NCBI RefSeq assembly: GCF_900114445.1 | Contig: NZ_FOTB01000005.1 | Location: 1 to 64,000, forward strand | Length of the DNA: 64,000 nt | Source of the DNA: Salinicoccus halodurans | Lineage (GTDB): Bacteria > Bacillota > Bacilli > Staphylococcales > Salinicoccaceae | Reading direction: 5' to 3' | Shown: positions 36,399 through 45,031 of the stretch, one piece after another | Position numbering within the stretch: position 1 is the first letter of the stretch | Layout of the letters: each line of letters begins with the position of its first letter | Program-made: the position numbers and the translations under genes | The notes under the pieces: generated by a model | Database searches by the model: none | The model's input: the letters and a program-made list of their open reading frames with translations, nothing else | Told to the model about the DNA's origin: nothing

Positions 36399-36427
36399 AC
36401 TATACACCATTCTCATATAAATGTCTA
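36399..36427 (-). promoter_or_regulatory. Promoter of the cold-shock gene
   Basis: On the minus strand TAGACA (36427-36422) and TATAGT (36404-36399) are 17 bases apart, with TG immediately before the -10. It implies a leader of about 145 bases. Confidence 0.7.
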
Positions 36428-36450
36428 CCACAAAAGTGAAATAATATAAT

Positions 36451-36482
36451 TTCGGCGCTTTCCCGGGAAGGAAAACGCCGAA
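36451..36482 (-). terminator. Rho-independent terminator of fda
   Basis: On the minus strand TTCGGCGTTTTCC pairs imperfectly with GGGAAAGCGCCGAA and is followed by ATTATATTATTT. It lies nine bases after the fda stop. Confidence 0.75.
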
Positions 36483-36491
36483 TATGCATGA

Positions 36492-37382
36492 TTAATTTTT
36501 ATTTACGGATGCATCATAAATCGTATCGATGGCATCTTTCAGTGCTTTATTGAATTCTTCATCGGATTGGTTTGCATTCAGATCGGATGCAAGTGCACGT
36601 GAGAAGCTTGCAATCAATCCCTCATTGTCTTTCAGCTTTTCATTCGCCTCGTCACGGGAATATCCGCCGGAGAGGGCTACGACTCTGACCACGCGTGGAT
36701 GATCGATAAGTGGTTTATACAGATTTGCTACTGTAGGAATTGAGAGTTTCAGCATTACATTCTGATCCTCTGGCAGTTGGTCGAGGTGTTTCGCGATTTC
36801 ATTTTTAAGAATCTCTTCGGACTGTTCCTTGTTGTCACTGTAGACATTCACTTCAGGCTCGATGATTGGGACGAGTCCTGCAGCAATGATCTGTTTGCCG
36901 ACTTCGAACTGCTGGTCTACAACTTCCTTGATGCCCTGTTCATTTGGTTCAAGCACGTTTGAACGCATTTTAGTTCCGAAAACACCACGTTCATTTGCGC
37001 GCTCAAGCAGACTGTCCAAGTCAGGCATCGGCTTCATCAATTGAACACCGTTCGCTTCATCAGCCAGCCCTTTATCGACTTTAAGGAAAGGGACGATACC
37101 TTTATCAGCTAAATATTCGGCCGTGTATTTGCCTTCGATTTTTCTGTCCATCGTCTGTTCGAACAGGATTGCACCTAAAATCTGGTCAGCATTGAACGCG
37201 GGGGACGTGATGATACGTGTACGCATGTCATGGACAAGATCAAACATTTCATCTTCGCCGGAGTATGCATCTTCCATTATACCGTAAGCTTTGAGCGCCT
37301 TTGGTGTACTGCCGCCGCTCTGGTCCAGTGCAGCGATGAAACCTTTGTCGTTTTTCACTTTATCAAACTGTTCCTGGTTCAT
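36492..37382 (-). CDS. fda: Class I fructose-bisphosphate aldolase
   Basis: A 296-residue class I (Schiff-base) aldolase that splits fructose 1,6-bisphosphate in glycolysis. It is very close to staphylococcal Fda: [57 protein letters not shown] with the likely Schiff-base Lys, and [12 protein letters not shown]. The ATG at 37382 is eight bases after AAGGAG and gives the same length as the staphylococcal enzyme; a GTG at 37391 is too close. Monocistronic. Confidence 0.96.
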   Translation of the reverse strand: MNQEQFDKVKNDKGFIAALDQSGGSTPKALKAYGIMEDAYSGEDEMFDLVHDMRTRIITSPAFNADQILGAILFEQTMDRKIEGKYTAEYLADKGIVPFLKVDKGLADEANGVQLMKPMPDLDSLLERANERGVFGTKMRSNVLEPNEQGIKEVVDQQFEVGKQIIAAGLVPIIEPEVNVYSDNKEQSEEILKNEIAKHLDQLPEDQNVMLKLSIPTVANLYKPLIDHPRVVRVVALSGGYSRDEANEKLKDNEGLIASFSRALASDLNANQSDEEFNKALKDAIDTIYDASVNKN

Positions 37383-37501
37383 AAATTCCACTCCTTATTC
37401 TTTTCAGTACTTTGCTTCTGCTATTCCCTTAAAGACTGTGTGACTAACAACAAGTGGTTATTCTATCCTAATTTTGTAATAGAATCGGCAAACAGTCAAC
37501 T

Positions 37502-38119
37502 TTATTCCCTTTTTACCCTGATTCCGAATAATTCTACGAATTTCGATGCCTGATCAATCGAGATGATACTGCTTTCGAGATCTTCCTTCTGCACTGTGAT
37601 TTCCCCAAAATCGATATCGGAGAGATCGACGTTTTGGAGAGGTGTGTCGAATACTTCAAAGTCACTGATTGAACACCTCGCAAAATCGAGGGATTTTACC
37701 TTGATCTGATTGAAATACAGCTGTTTAAATTGAATATCATTGAAGTGGATATTTTCAAATTTACACTCTGTGAAGTTATTCAGCATCATTTTGCATTCAT
37801 TGAACGCGACGGACATCATGTTCATATTGGAGAATTCCGTTCCGGTCATATTGCACTGGTTGAATTCGACATCCTTTAAAGTGGATGATTCAAACCTGAC
37901 ATTGGAAAAGTCGCAATTGAAAAACTGCACCTTTACCACATGGCGGCTTTCAAATCCATCATGGAAACGGGATTTGTTAATGCGCAGATGATAAAGTTCC
38001 TTATAATCCTCTTCGAAATAAATATCAGCGTCCGTAATCTGATACCCTTCAATATCTTCATTCAGCCAGATGGTACCTTCGGCATATTCCGGAAGATCGC
38101 TTAAATCCATTTGCTTCAT
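37502..38119 (-). CDS. Pentapeptide-repeat-like protein
   Basis: A 205-residue protein whose middle (about residues 60-175) consists of five-residue steps with Phe or Leu at the centre (VQFFNCDFSNVRFESSTLKDVEF, FTECKFENIHFNDIQF in short blocks), the pattern of a right-handed quadrilateral beta-helix. The repeats are looser than the A(D/N)LXX consensus. GAGGGGG lies four bases before the ATG at 38119. Some pentapeptide proteins shield DNA gyrase, but most, including this type, have no known role. Monocistronic, no signal peptide. Confidence 0.8.
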   Translation of the reverse strand: MKQMDLSDLPEYAEGTIWLNEDIEGYQITDADIYFEEDYKELYHLRINKSRFHDGFESRHVVKVQFFNCDFSNVRFESSTLKDVEFNQCNMTGTEFSNMNMMSVAFNECKMMLNNFTECKFENIHFNDIQFKQLYFNQIKVKSLDFARCSISDFEVFDTPLQNVDLSDIDFGEITVQKEDLESSIISIDQASKFVELFGIRVKRE

Positions 38120-38251
38120 AATTCCCCCTCGATTCATAAATCTGATTATTCCTATCATACCAGTTAACGGTTTGAAGTTCTTTTACGTCACTTGGTTCCA
38201 GGTGATGATACAATTTTTACTGCATAAAAAAACTAAATTTTAAAATAAAGG

Positions 38252-38280
38252 TTGTAAAACGCTTACATATATTTTATACT
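38252..38280 (+). promoter_or_regulatory. Promoter of the LacI-PHI-TRAP-RpiA-HPS operon
   Basis: TTGTAA (38252-38257) and TATACT (38275-38280) are separated by exactly 17 bases; the predicted start falls within the tandem palindromes that follow. Confidence 0.75.
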
Positions 38281-38282
38281 CT

Positions 38283-38311
38283 AGTGAACCGGTTTACTAA
38301 AACGGTTTAGT
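38283..38311. promoter_or_regulatory. Two tandem LacI-type operators
   Basis: AGTGAACCGGTTTACT (38283-38298) and ACTAAAACGGTTTAGT (38296-38311) are near-perfect palindromes with central CG, 13 bases centre to centre, covering the predicted transcription start. This is the expected arrangement for autorepression by the LacI protein encoded directly downstream. Confidence 0.75.
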
Positions 38312-38331
38312 AAAAGTTAAGAGGTTTTCTT

Positions 38332-39336
38332 ATGAGTAAAGTCACAATTAATGATATTGCGAAAAACGCGAATGTGTCGAAGACCACAGTATCCCATTAT
38401 CTGAACGGACGCTACAAAGCGATGAGTATTGAAACAAAAGAAAGGATTTCTTCTGCCATTGAAGTGATGGACTACAGTCCGAATGTCGTAGCAAAAAGTC
38501 TTAAGAATAAAAAGACCATGACGATAGGAATAATCGTGGCAAATATTTTACATAGCTTTTCTACACAGATCATCAGGTCGATTGAAGACTATGCCCATGA
38601 GGAAAAATATCATGTAATCGTATGCAATTCAGATAATGATCCCGTAAAGGAGAAGAATTATATACAGATGCTTCTGGCGAAACAGGTCGACGGGATGGTG
38701 GTCATACCCACGTGGAATAACGATGCACTTTTTTCCCGTCTTGCAGAAGACAAGTATCCTGCAGTTTTCATTGACCGCTTCATTGAAACTGTGAAGATCC
38801 CCTCGTTTATGCTGGATAACACGGTTGCGATTAAAACTGCATTCGTTCATCTCATGGACAAGGGACATAGGGAAATCGGTTTTGTCTCGCAGCCGGCTGC
38901 GGAGATTCCGCCAAGAAAAGAGCGCCAGGATGAATATAAGGCTCTGTGCGTGCAGCATGGGGTGGAGAAATTTATCGTCGCGGGAGAATTGAAGGCGATA
39001 GAAAGAAATCTGGACCAGGCTGTTAAAAAGGATAAATTACCTGAATCTCTGATTGTTGCGAATGATCTTGCCTTATTTGAAGTTTTGAAAGCGGTGAAAG
39101 CACATGACTTGAAGATCCCCCGGGATCTGTCGGTCATCAGCATAGACGATGTAGACTTTGCTGAATTCTTCAATCCTGCAATTACTGTAGTAGCACAGCC
39201 GTCTTTCAAGATAGGCACAGAGGCGGCACATACTTTATTCGGCATCATCAATGGAGAAGAATATGAAATTGAAACTCACAGGTTTAAACCTGAACTAATA
39301 GAAAGGGAGTCGGTGACTGATTATGGAAATGAATGA
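38332..39336 (+). CDS. LacI-family transcriptional repressor
   Basis: A 334-residue LacI/GalR repressor: N-terminal HTH (INDIAKNANVSKTTVSHYLNG, about 1-50), hinge helix, and a two-lobed sensor domain (GIIVANILHSFSTQIIRSIE ... SVISIDDVDFAEFFNPAITVV). It resembles KdgR/CcpA-type regulators. It lies first in the operon it should control and overlaps the next gene by 14 bases. Likely effector is a sugar acid or phosphosugar of the pathway downstream; not determined by sequence. Confidence 0.92.
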   Translation: MSKVTINDIAKNANVSKTTVSHYLNGRYKAMSIETKERISSAIEVMDYSPNVVAKSLKNKKTMTIGIIVANILHSFSTQIIRSIEDYAHEEKYHVIVCNSDNDPVKEKNYIQMLLAKQVDGMVVIPTWNNDALFSRLAEDKYPAVFIDRFIETVKIPSFMLDNTVAIKTAFVHLMDKGHREIGFVSQPAAEIPPRKERQDEYKALCVQHGVEKFIVAGELKAIERNLDQAVKKDKLPESLIVANDLALFEVLKAVKAHDLKIPRDLSVISIDDVDFAEFFNPAITVVAQPSFKIGTEAAHTLFGIINGEEYEIETHRFKPELIERESVTDYGNE

Positions 39337-39871
39337 AATTTTGAAAACGGTATCTCAGGAAATTGAGAAGGTGTGCAAGTCCGTGAACGAAGATGAGCTG
39401 GAAAACCTGGCGGAAGAAATCAGGGGCGCCAATAATATTTATGTATATGGCAACGGCAGAAGCGGCCTGGTCGGAAAAATGGTTGCGATGCGCCTGATGC
39501 ACAGTGGATACAATGTCTTTGTTGTCGGGGAAACGACAACACCTGCCTTTAAAGAAAATGATCTGCTCATTATATTAAGCGGCTCGGGAAAAGGGCACGC
39601 GGTCAATACAATGACTGAAAAAGTGAAGAGCCTTGGTGGACAGACTGCACTTGTGACGGCCAGCGGGGATGCATCGCTGAAAAGCAGATTCGATGCCCTG
39701 GTGTTCATAAATGCCAGTACCAAAAACAATGATATTCCGACCATCCAGCCCCTTGGCAATCAGTTTGATCAGTCCATGCATCTGATATTGGATGCGCTCA
39801 TCATCTTCCTGAATGAAAAAACAGAGGAAAACAAAGAAGAAATCAAAGCCAGACATTTTAACCTGGAGTAA
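39323..39871 (+). CDS. hxlB: 6-phospho-3-hexuloisomerase
   Basis: A 182-residue SIS-domain enzyme: NIYVYGNGRSGLVGKMVAMRLMH, VGETTTPAF, LLIILSGSGKGHAVNT and PLGNQFDQSMHLILDAL match PHI. PHI converts hexulose 6-phosphate to fructose 6-phosphate in the ribulose monophosphate pathway. The partner synthase is encoded at the operon's end (43388) rather than next to it, an unusual split. The start overlaps the LacI gene. Confidence 0.9.
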   Translation: MEMNEILKTVSQEIEKVCKSVNEDELENLAEEIRGANNIYVYGNGRSGLVGKMVAMRLMHSGYNVFVVGETTTPAFKENDLLIILSGSGKGHAVNTMTEKVKSLGGQTALVTASGDASLKSRFDALVFINASTKNNDIPTIQPLGNQFDQSMHLILDALIIFLNEKTEENKEEIKARHFNLE

Positions 39872-39885
39872 AGGAGTTCTATTAT

Positions 39886-40917
39886 ATGAAAAAGCTTTTC
39901 CTGACAATACTTATCTCAGTTGTAAGCCTCTCGTTGGTTTCGTGCTCGGATGTTGAGAATGTAGCCGAAGGGACGAAAGAAGAACCGATTAAGATCATCG
40001 CCGCCCATAACCAGACCTCGAGTGAGAGCCCTTATCAGACCGGATTGCTGAAATTCAAAGAGGTGGCGGAAGAAGAGTCGGACGGCAGAATTGAAGTAGA
40101 GGTACATGCCGGGACAATCGGAACAGAGGAACCGGAACTTGTCCAGAAACTTGTTGTGGGCGCTGCAGATGTCGTATTGGTCTCTCCGGGGTTCATGACA
40201 AAAACGGGAATACCGGAATTTGATTTCTTTGCGCTGCATTACTTATTTGAAAGCAATGAGCATTGGGAGAAAGTCCTCGACGGTGAAATTGGTGAAGACT
40301 TTGCGGAAATGGTCAACGAGAAGTCCAATAATGACTTCAAGATGCTCGGTTACTGGTCCGCAGGCGCAAGACATTATTACGGGAAAAAGCCGATCGAGGA
40401 AATGGAAGATCTGAACGGCATGACAATACGCACACAGTCATCGGGTGTTGTCGCTGATTTCTGGAAGGAGACAGGTGCGATACCAACTTCAGTATCATGG
40501 GGTGAACTGTACCAGGCACTGCAGCAGAATGTCGTTGATTCATCGGAAAACTCCTATCCGTACTTTGTACAGCAGAACCACCATACAACGAAAAATGGAA
40601 AATATATTACAGAGACTGCCCATGACTACACGACAAGATTCCTGCTGGCAAACGGCAATAGATTTGACGAATATCCTGAAGATATCCAGGACATACTGAT
40701 GAAAGCTTCTGAGGCATCCGTTGAAGCGGAGAGGGATGCGGTCGAGAAACAGGATCAGGAATATAAGCAGATTGCCCTTGACGCAGGGGCAGAAGTGAAC
40801 CAGATGGATACAACTGAAATGGAGGAAGTGGCAGAACCCATCCAGGATGAACTTGCAGAAGAGCTGGGAATGACGGATACATTGGAAAAAATAAGAGAAC
40901 TTAGAGAACAGCAGTAA
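39886..40917 (+). CDS. TRAP transporter substrate-binding lipoprotein (DctP family)
   Basis: A 343-residue DctP-type binding protein. The signal peptide ends in lipobox SLVSC (Cys20). Family features include HNQTSSESPYQTGLLKF, GYWSAGARHYYGKKP, MTIRTQSSGVVADF with the Arg that binds a carboxylate in most DctP proteins, and ENSYPYFVQQNHH. The conserved Arg suggests an organic or sugar acid as ligand. It feeds the DctQ/DctM permease encoded next. AAAGGAG precedes the ATG. Confidence 0.92.
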   Translation: MKKLFLTILISVVSLSLVSCSDVENVAEGTKEEPIKIIAAHNQTSSESPYQTGLLKFKEVAEEESDGRIEVEVHAGTIGTEEPELVQKLVVGAADVVLVSPGFMTKTGIPEFDFFALHYLFESNEHWEKVLDGEIGEDFAEMVNEKSNNDFKMLGYWSAGARHYYGKKPIEEMEDLNGMTIRTQSSGVVADFWKETGAIPTSVSWGELYQALQQNVVDSSENSYPYFVQQNHHTTKNGKYITETAHDYTTRFLLANGNRFDEYPEDIQDILMKASEASVEAERDAVEKQDQEYKQIALDAGAEVNQMDTTEMEEVAEPIQDELAEELGMTDTLEKIRELREQQ

Positions 40918-40936
40918 AATCTACGGGGGTGAAACA

Positions 40937-41431
40937 ATGAATAAAATGATAAAAGCAATAGAAAAAGTGCAGATTGCCGCAGGTATCCTATTCCTGGTCA
41001 TGTTTTTCCTGGCCACGATTTTACAGATAATCACAAGATATATGGGACTTTCAGTATTATGGACGGAAGAACTGGCAAACTATGCATTCATCTGGGCGAT
41101 TTTCATGGGAGCAGCATTGATGGTCAGCCACAGGGAGCACTTCACATTTGATATGCTCAAGTTGAAGCTCTCGAGGAAAAACAACTTGTATTTGAATATT
41201 TTCATAGATGCACTGCTGGTGGTTTTCAATCTGTACATTACAATATATGGATTCCAGCTCCTGCAGCATTTTTGGAATTATACATGGGAGACGGTCCCGG
41301 CATTCAAGATGGGCTTTGTATGGCTTTCGGTGCCGGTCATGTCGATAACGATGATTCTTTATTCTGTGAATCATATCATCAACTCAATCGCATCCCTTAA
41401 GAAATTGGATGGAAAGGAGATCAGTAACTGA
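40937..41431 (+). CDS. TRAP transporter small permease (DctQ family)
   Basis: A 164-residue membrane protein with four predicted helices and the family Trp-Glu pair in VLWTEELANYAFIW. It scaffolds the large DctM subunit. GGGGGTGAAAC lies before the ATG. The stop overlaps the start of dctM by one base. Confidence 0.9.
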   Translation: MNKMIKAIEKVQIAAGILFLVMFFLATILQIITRYMGLSVLWTEELANYAFIWAIFMGAALMVSHREHFTFDMLKLKLSRKNNLYLNIFIDALLVVFNLYITIYGFQLLQHFWNYTWETVPAFKMGFVWLSVPVMSITMILYSVNHIINSIASLKKLDGKEISN

Positions 41432-42717
41432 TGGGATATTTACTTGTCGCACTATTTATCATACTTCTCGTCATCGGTGTGCCGATCGCCTTCGTCATAG
41501 GGATTGTCGCACTGCTCGGCATGATGACCATCCCGGATATACCGGAAGTGATCATCCCGATGAAAATGGTCAATGGGCTGGATTCATTCGTCCTTCTCGC
41601 AGTGCCGTTATTCATACTCGCTGCGAACCTGATGAATTCGGGAAAGATTTCCGAAAAGATGATTGACCTTGCATTGGCAATTGTCGGACCGTTGAAAGGC
41701 GGACTCGCCCAGGCGAATGTACTTGTTTCAATGATGTTTGCAGGGGTTTCAGGCGCCGCCCAGGCAGATACTGCAGGAACAGGAAAAGTACTGATTCCCA
41801 GCATGATCAAAAATGGTTATGACAGAGAGACGGCCACAGGTGTGACTGCAGCGTCCTCAACAATCGGTGTTGTAATACCACCAAGCATCCCGATGATCAT
41901 TTTTGCAGGTGTGGCCAACGCATCTGTCGGTACACTATTCCTCGGCGGAATCATTCCCGGAATATTGATCGGGCTCGGCATGATGATATTCATTTATTTC
42001 CTCTCCGTTAAAAAGGGGTATCCTACTTTCAAAAGGGTACATTTAAAAGAAATCGCAAAAAAGTTCCTGGATACTTTCCCGGCCTTACTGACAATCATCA
42101 TCATCATCGGCGGGATAATGACCGGTATCTTCACAGCGACTGAATCGGCAGCAATCGCATCAGTCTACGCCCTGTTAATCGGCATGTTCTATTATAAAAC
42201 ATTAAAAATAAAGGACCTGCCTAAAATAATTTTTGATACCCTGTCCCTAAGTGCGCTGTCACTGTTCGCACTTGCCACAGCCAGTGCACTCGGAGAGCTG
42301 TTGAGCTATTACCAGCTTGCATCACTGGCCCAGGAATTCTTCACCGAGAACATTTCGGTTAAATGGGTATTCCTGCTGCTGATCATCGGATTCTTCCTGG
42401 TCGTCGGGACATTCATGGATGCCATTCCGGCAATGATACTCTTCGTGCCGATCGTCCTCCCTGCCTCAGAAGCATTCGGGATCGATCCGGTGCACCTCGG
42501 TCTCATCGTTGTCATCACTCTGGCAGTCGGGCTGGCAACACCGCCGTACGGGTTGTGTTTGCTGATAGCCAGTAAAATTGCCGGGTTATCAATTGAAAGG
42601 TCATTTGTAGCAGTGATTCCCTACCTGCTGATCATCATCGCAGTGCTGCTGCTGATTACATTCTTCCCCGGACTTGTTTTCATAATTCCGGATATGATGG
42701 CGGGGGGTGCCGAATAG
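41431..42717 (+). CDS. TRAP transporter large permease (DctM family)
   Basis: A 428-residue membrane protein with about 12 helices and the elevator-type TRAP core: GVSGAAQADTAGTGKVLIPSM, AASSTIGVVIPPSIPMI, FTATESAAIASVYAL and VGLATPPYG. It drives sodium-coupled uptake, fitting a salt-tolerant host. The rpiA ATG follows its stop codon with no gap, so the genes are translationally linked. Confidence 0.94.
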   Translation: MGYLLVALFIILLVIGVPIAFVIGIVALLGMMTIPDIPEVIIPMKMVNGLDSFVLLAVPLFILAANLMNSGKISEKMIDLALAIVGPLKGGLAQANVLVSMMFAGVSGAAQADTAGTGKVLIPSMIKNGYDRETATGVTAASSTIGVVIPPSIPMIIFAGVANASVGTLFLGGIIPGILIGLGMMIFIYFLSVKKGYPTFKRVHLKEIAKKFLDTFPALLTIIIIIGGIMTGIFTATESAAIASVYALLIGMFYYKTLKIKDLPKIIFDTLSLSALSLFALATASALGELLSYYQLASLAQEFFTENISVKWVFLLLIIGFFLVVGTFMDAIPAMILFVPIVLPASEAFGIDPVHLGLIVVITLAVGLATPPYGLCLLIASKIAGLSIERSFVAVIPYLLIIIAVLLLITFFPGLVFIIPDMMAGGAE

Positions 42718-43374
42718 ATGGAAAAAGCTTTTGAGTATCTCAATCACTATATAAAGAACGACAGTATCATAGGAATGGGCTCCGGCTCAACCATTGAAAG
42801 GTATCTGCCGGTAATGAAAAATTATATTGAGAAAAATAATCTGGATGTAACTTTTCTGTCCACCTCGCTGAAGACGGAGAAAGCCCTGGAGAAACTGGGG
42901 CTGGAAGTCATCTTTGATGCAGAGTCGATTGATGTCGCAATTGACGGAGCGGATCAGTTTACAAGTGAATGCATTGCAGTGAAGGGTGGCGGAGGTTCAC
43001 TCCTCCGGGAGAAGCAGGTTGATTATTTTTCTGAAAAGATCATCCTAATAGCCCATATGGATAAAAAGGTGACTGATTTTAATCATGTACCAATCCCGGT
43101 AGAAATCAATCAGTATCTTTATAAAATGACCCGGAGAATCATAGAAGAAACCGGCGCTTCCACAACGATGCGTACAGGTGATGAGGGATTATTTGTAACA
43201 GACAATGGAAATTTCATAATAGACTGCACGTATGGAAGTATAGATGACCTGCACGCCCTCCAGCAGAAACTGCTGAATATCCCCGGAGTAGTTGAAACCG
43301 GCATATTCGACAAGTATATCGAGGAAATTATATCTTTCAATGACGATGCATTCAAAACGCTCAAGCAATTATAA
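42718..43374 (+). CDS. rpiA: Ribose-5-phosphate isomerase A
   Basis: A 218-residue isomerase of ribose 5-phosphate and ribulose 5-phosphate. Conserved blocks: GMGSGSTIERY, DVAIDGADQF (both catalytic-region Asp kept, the usual DGADE is DGADQ) and KGGGGSLLREK with the catalytic Lys and Glu. Its presence in a transport operon together with HPS and PHI suggests a supply of ribulose 5-phosphate to that pair; a second, housekeeping isomerase may exist elsewhere in the genome. Confidence 0.9.
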   Translation: MEKAFEYLNHYIKNDSIIGMGSGSTIERYLPVMKNYIEKNNLDVTFLSTSLKTEKALEKLGLEVIFDAESIDVAIDGADQFTSECIAVKGGGGSLLREKQVDYFSEKIILIAHMDKKVTDFNHVPIPVEINQYLYKMTRRIIEETGASTTMRTGDEGLFVTDNGNFIIDCTYGSIDDLHALQQKLLNIPGVVETGIFDKYIEEIISFNDDAFKTLKQL

Positions 43375-43387
43375 AGGAGGGATGAAG

Positions 43388-44005
43388 ATGAAACTCCAAG
43401 TCGCACTGGACAGGGTGTCGTATGATGAATGTTTTGACATCCTTGGACAGGTGAACACTTCTATTGATATAATCGAAGTCGGAACCGGGGTCATAAAAGA
43501 GTACGGCCTCTCTATTGTGAGAGACATCAAAAACAAATATCCGGAAAAAATGGTCCTGGCGGATGTGAAAATCTGTGATGCAGGAAAAAGTGAAAGCATG
43601 AAGGCATTTGAATACGGTGCAGATATCGTCACCGTCATGTCTTTTGCAGATATGAATACTATTAAAGCATGTATGGATGCTGCAGAATCAGCGGGAAAAG
43701 AAGTCGTCGTCGATCTTCTGAACAATAAAACCCCCGGCATCCTTGAAGCTTTGGAATCGCTCGGCATCACGTCTGTCAGCGCCCATATCGGTAAAGACCA
43801 GCAAAAGGGCAGCATCGGACATGATACATTCTTTGATGCACTGAAAGATACCAGCTTCAATATTTATGTTGCCGGCGGCATCAATGAAACTAATCTGGAT
43901 GAGTACCTTAATTTAAATCCTTCTGTTGTAATCGTTGGCAGTGGTATAACTAAAGCCGGCGATAAAAAATCGAAATCCGAACTGATAAAAAAATGCATCA
44001 GTTAA
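43388..44005 (+). CDS. hxlA: 3-hexulose-6-phosphate synthase
   Basis: A 205-residue TIM-barrel protein of the OMP decarboxylase suprafamily. The metal and catalytic motif is LADVKICDAGK (DxKxxD), followed by DIVTVMS, SAHIGKDQQ and VAGGINETNL. The H-x-G-x-D-x-Q form points to HPS (formaldehyde plus ribulose 5-phosphate) rather than 3-keto-L-gulonate-6-phosphate decarboxylase, whose motif differs, but the two are hard to separate by eye. The ATG at 43388 is six bases after AAGGAGGG; ATG 43382 touches it. Last gene of the operon. Confidence 0.83.
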   Translation: MKLQVALDRVSYDECFDILGQVNTSIDIIEVGTGVIKEYGLSIVRDIKNKYPEKMVLADVKICDAGKSESMKAFEYGADIVTVMSFADMNTIKACMDAAESAGKEVVVDLLNNKTPGILEALESLGITSVSAHIGKDQQKGSIGHDTFFDALKDTSFNIYVAGGINETNLDEYLNLNPSVVIVGSGITKAGDKKSKSELIKKCIS

Positions 44006-44016
44006 TCTGAACACCG

Positions 44017-44047
44017 CCTCCCGCTTTCGTTAAAGTGGGAGGTTTTT
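44017..44047 (+). terminator. Rho-independent terminator of the TRAP/HPS operon
   Basis: CCTCCCGCTTT and AAAGTGGGAGG pair around CGTT and run into five T. The following 190 bases to the next gene show no recognised element. Confidence 0.92.
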
Positions 44048-44241
44048 ACTGATTTCAGGAGCATGGGAAACGGACTCGGTAAAAAGGGTTTGATTCCGGA
44101 TCCTCTGGGTAAATATATTGAAACCTGTATCCATCAGTACCGATGGGAACACTGCACAGGAGAGGGGATGAAAATCTCCGGGCGGGGGATGAGCATGTGA
44201 ATGTTTGTCCTTTTTTTAATTCAAATGGAGTGTGAAGAATA

Positions 44242-45006
44242 ATGACTAAGATATACGCGCACAGAGGTGCCAAGGGGACTTATCCTGAGAATACGATGCT
44301 GGCTTTTGAAAAGGCGGTCGAAATGGGTGTGGACGGTCTGGAGGTTGATGTGCATATGACCTCGGACGGTCAGCTTGTGGTAATCCATGATGAATACGTG
44401 GAGCGAAAGACTGACGGTGAAGGTATGATCAGAGATATGACGCTCGAAGAAGTGAGGGCGTTGAGCGCCGGTGCGAGGTACAAGGACTTTGAAGCATATG
44501 AGTCGTCATGGGAGGCGGAGAAAGTCCCGATTTTGCAGGAAGTGCTTGAACTTGCTGAATATCATGACATAGAACTGAATATTGAGCTTAAGACGAACAA
44601 AGTCTTATATGAGGGAATCGAGGAAAAAGTGGATGCCATGGTCAGTGGCTATGCCATCGAGCACAAGATTGTTTATTCTTCGTTCCATCTGCCGACACTG
44701 ATCCGGATAAAAACGATCAACCCGAATGCCAGAATTGCCTGGTTGAATAAGAAGGTACCTTCCATCATTTACGATTATATCAATACGCTGAAACTGGATG
44801 CGGTGCATCTTTCATATAATGCCGTGCTGAAGAAAACCGGGAAGATTGGTAAGTCCGAAGACAAAGTCCGTGTATGGACTGTAAATGATGTCGATGATGC
44901 AGAACGTTTTTTTGAACTCGGAGTGGAGGCGATAATGACGGATTTTCCCCGCGAGATGCTTCAGGCGAGGAAAGAATACAAGGCGGGTGAAGCGGGAATA
45001 GGATAA
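44242..45006 (+). CDS. Glycerophosphodiester phosphodiesterase
   Basis: A 254-residue GDPD-family TIM barrel that releases glycerol 3-phosphate from glycerophosphodiesters. Family motifs: AHRGAKGTYPENTMLAF with catalytic His, GLEVDVHMTSDGQLVVIHDE with metal ligands Glu/Asp and the second His, and NIELKTN. No signal peptide, so cytosolic (UgpQ-like) rather than secreted (GlpQ). GGAGTGTGAAG precedes the ATG. Followed after 25 bases by the monooxygenase gene. Confidence 0.93.
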   Translation: MTKIYAHRGAKGTYPENTMLAFEKAVEMGVDGLEVDVHMTSDGQLVVIHDEYVERKTDGEGMIRDMTLEEVRALSAGARYKDFEAYESSWEAEKVPILQEVLELAEYHDIELNIELKTNKVLYEGIEEKVDAMVSGYAIEHKIVYSSFHLPTLIRIKTINPNARIAWLNKKVPSIIYDYINTLKLDAVHLSYNAVLKKTGKIGKSEDKVRVWTVNDVDDAERFFELGVEAIMTDFPREMLQARKEYKAGEAGIG

Positions 45007-45031
45007 TAATCAATGATAAAGGGATGGTTGT

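Noticed and set aside
44055-44273. 72-codon minus-strand frame before the GDPD gene
   Set aside because: No binding site, overlaps the GDPD start, and the product matches no family known to me.
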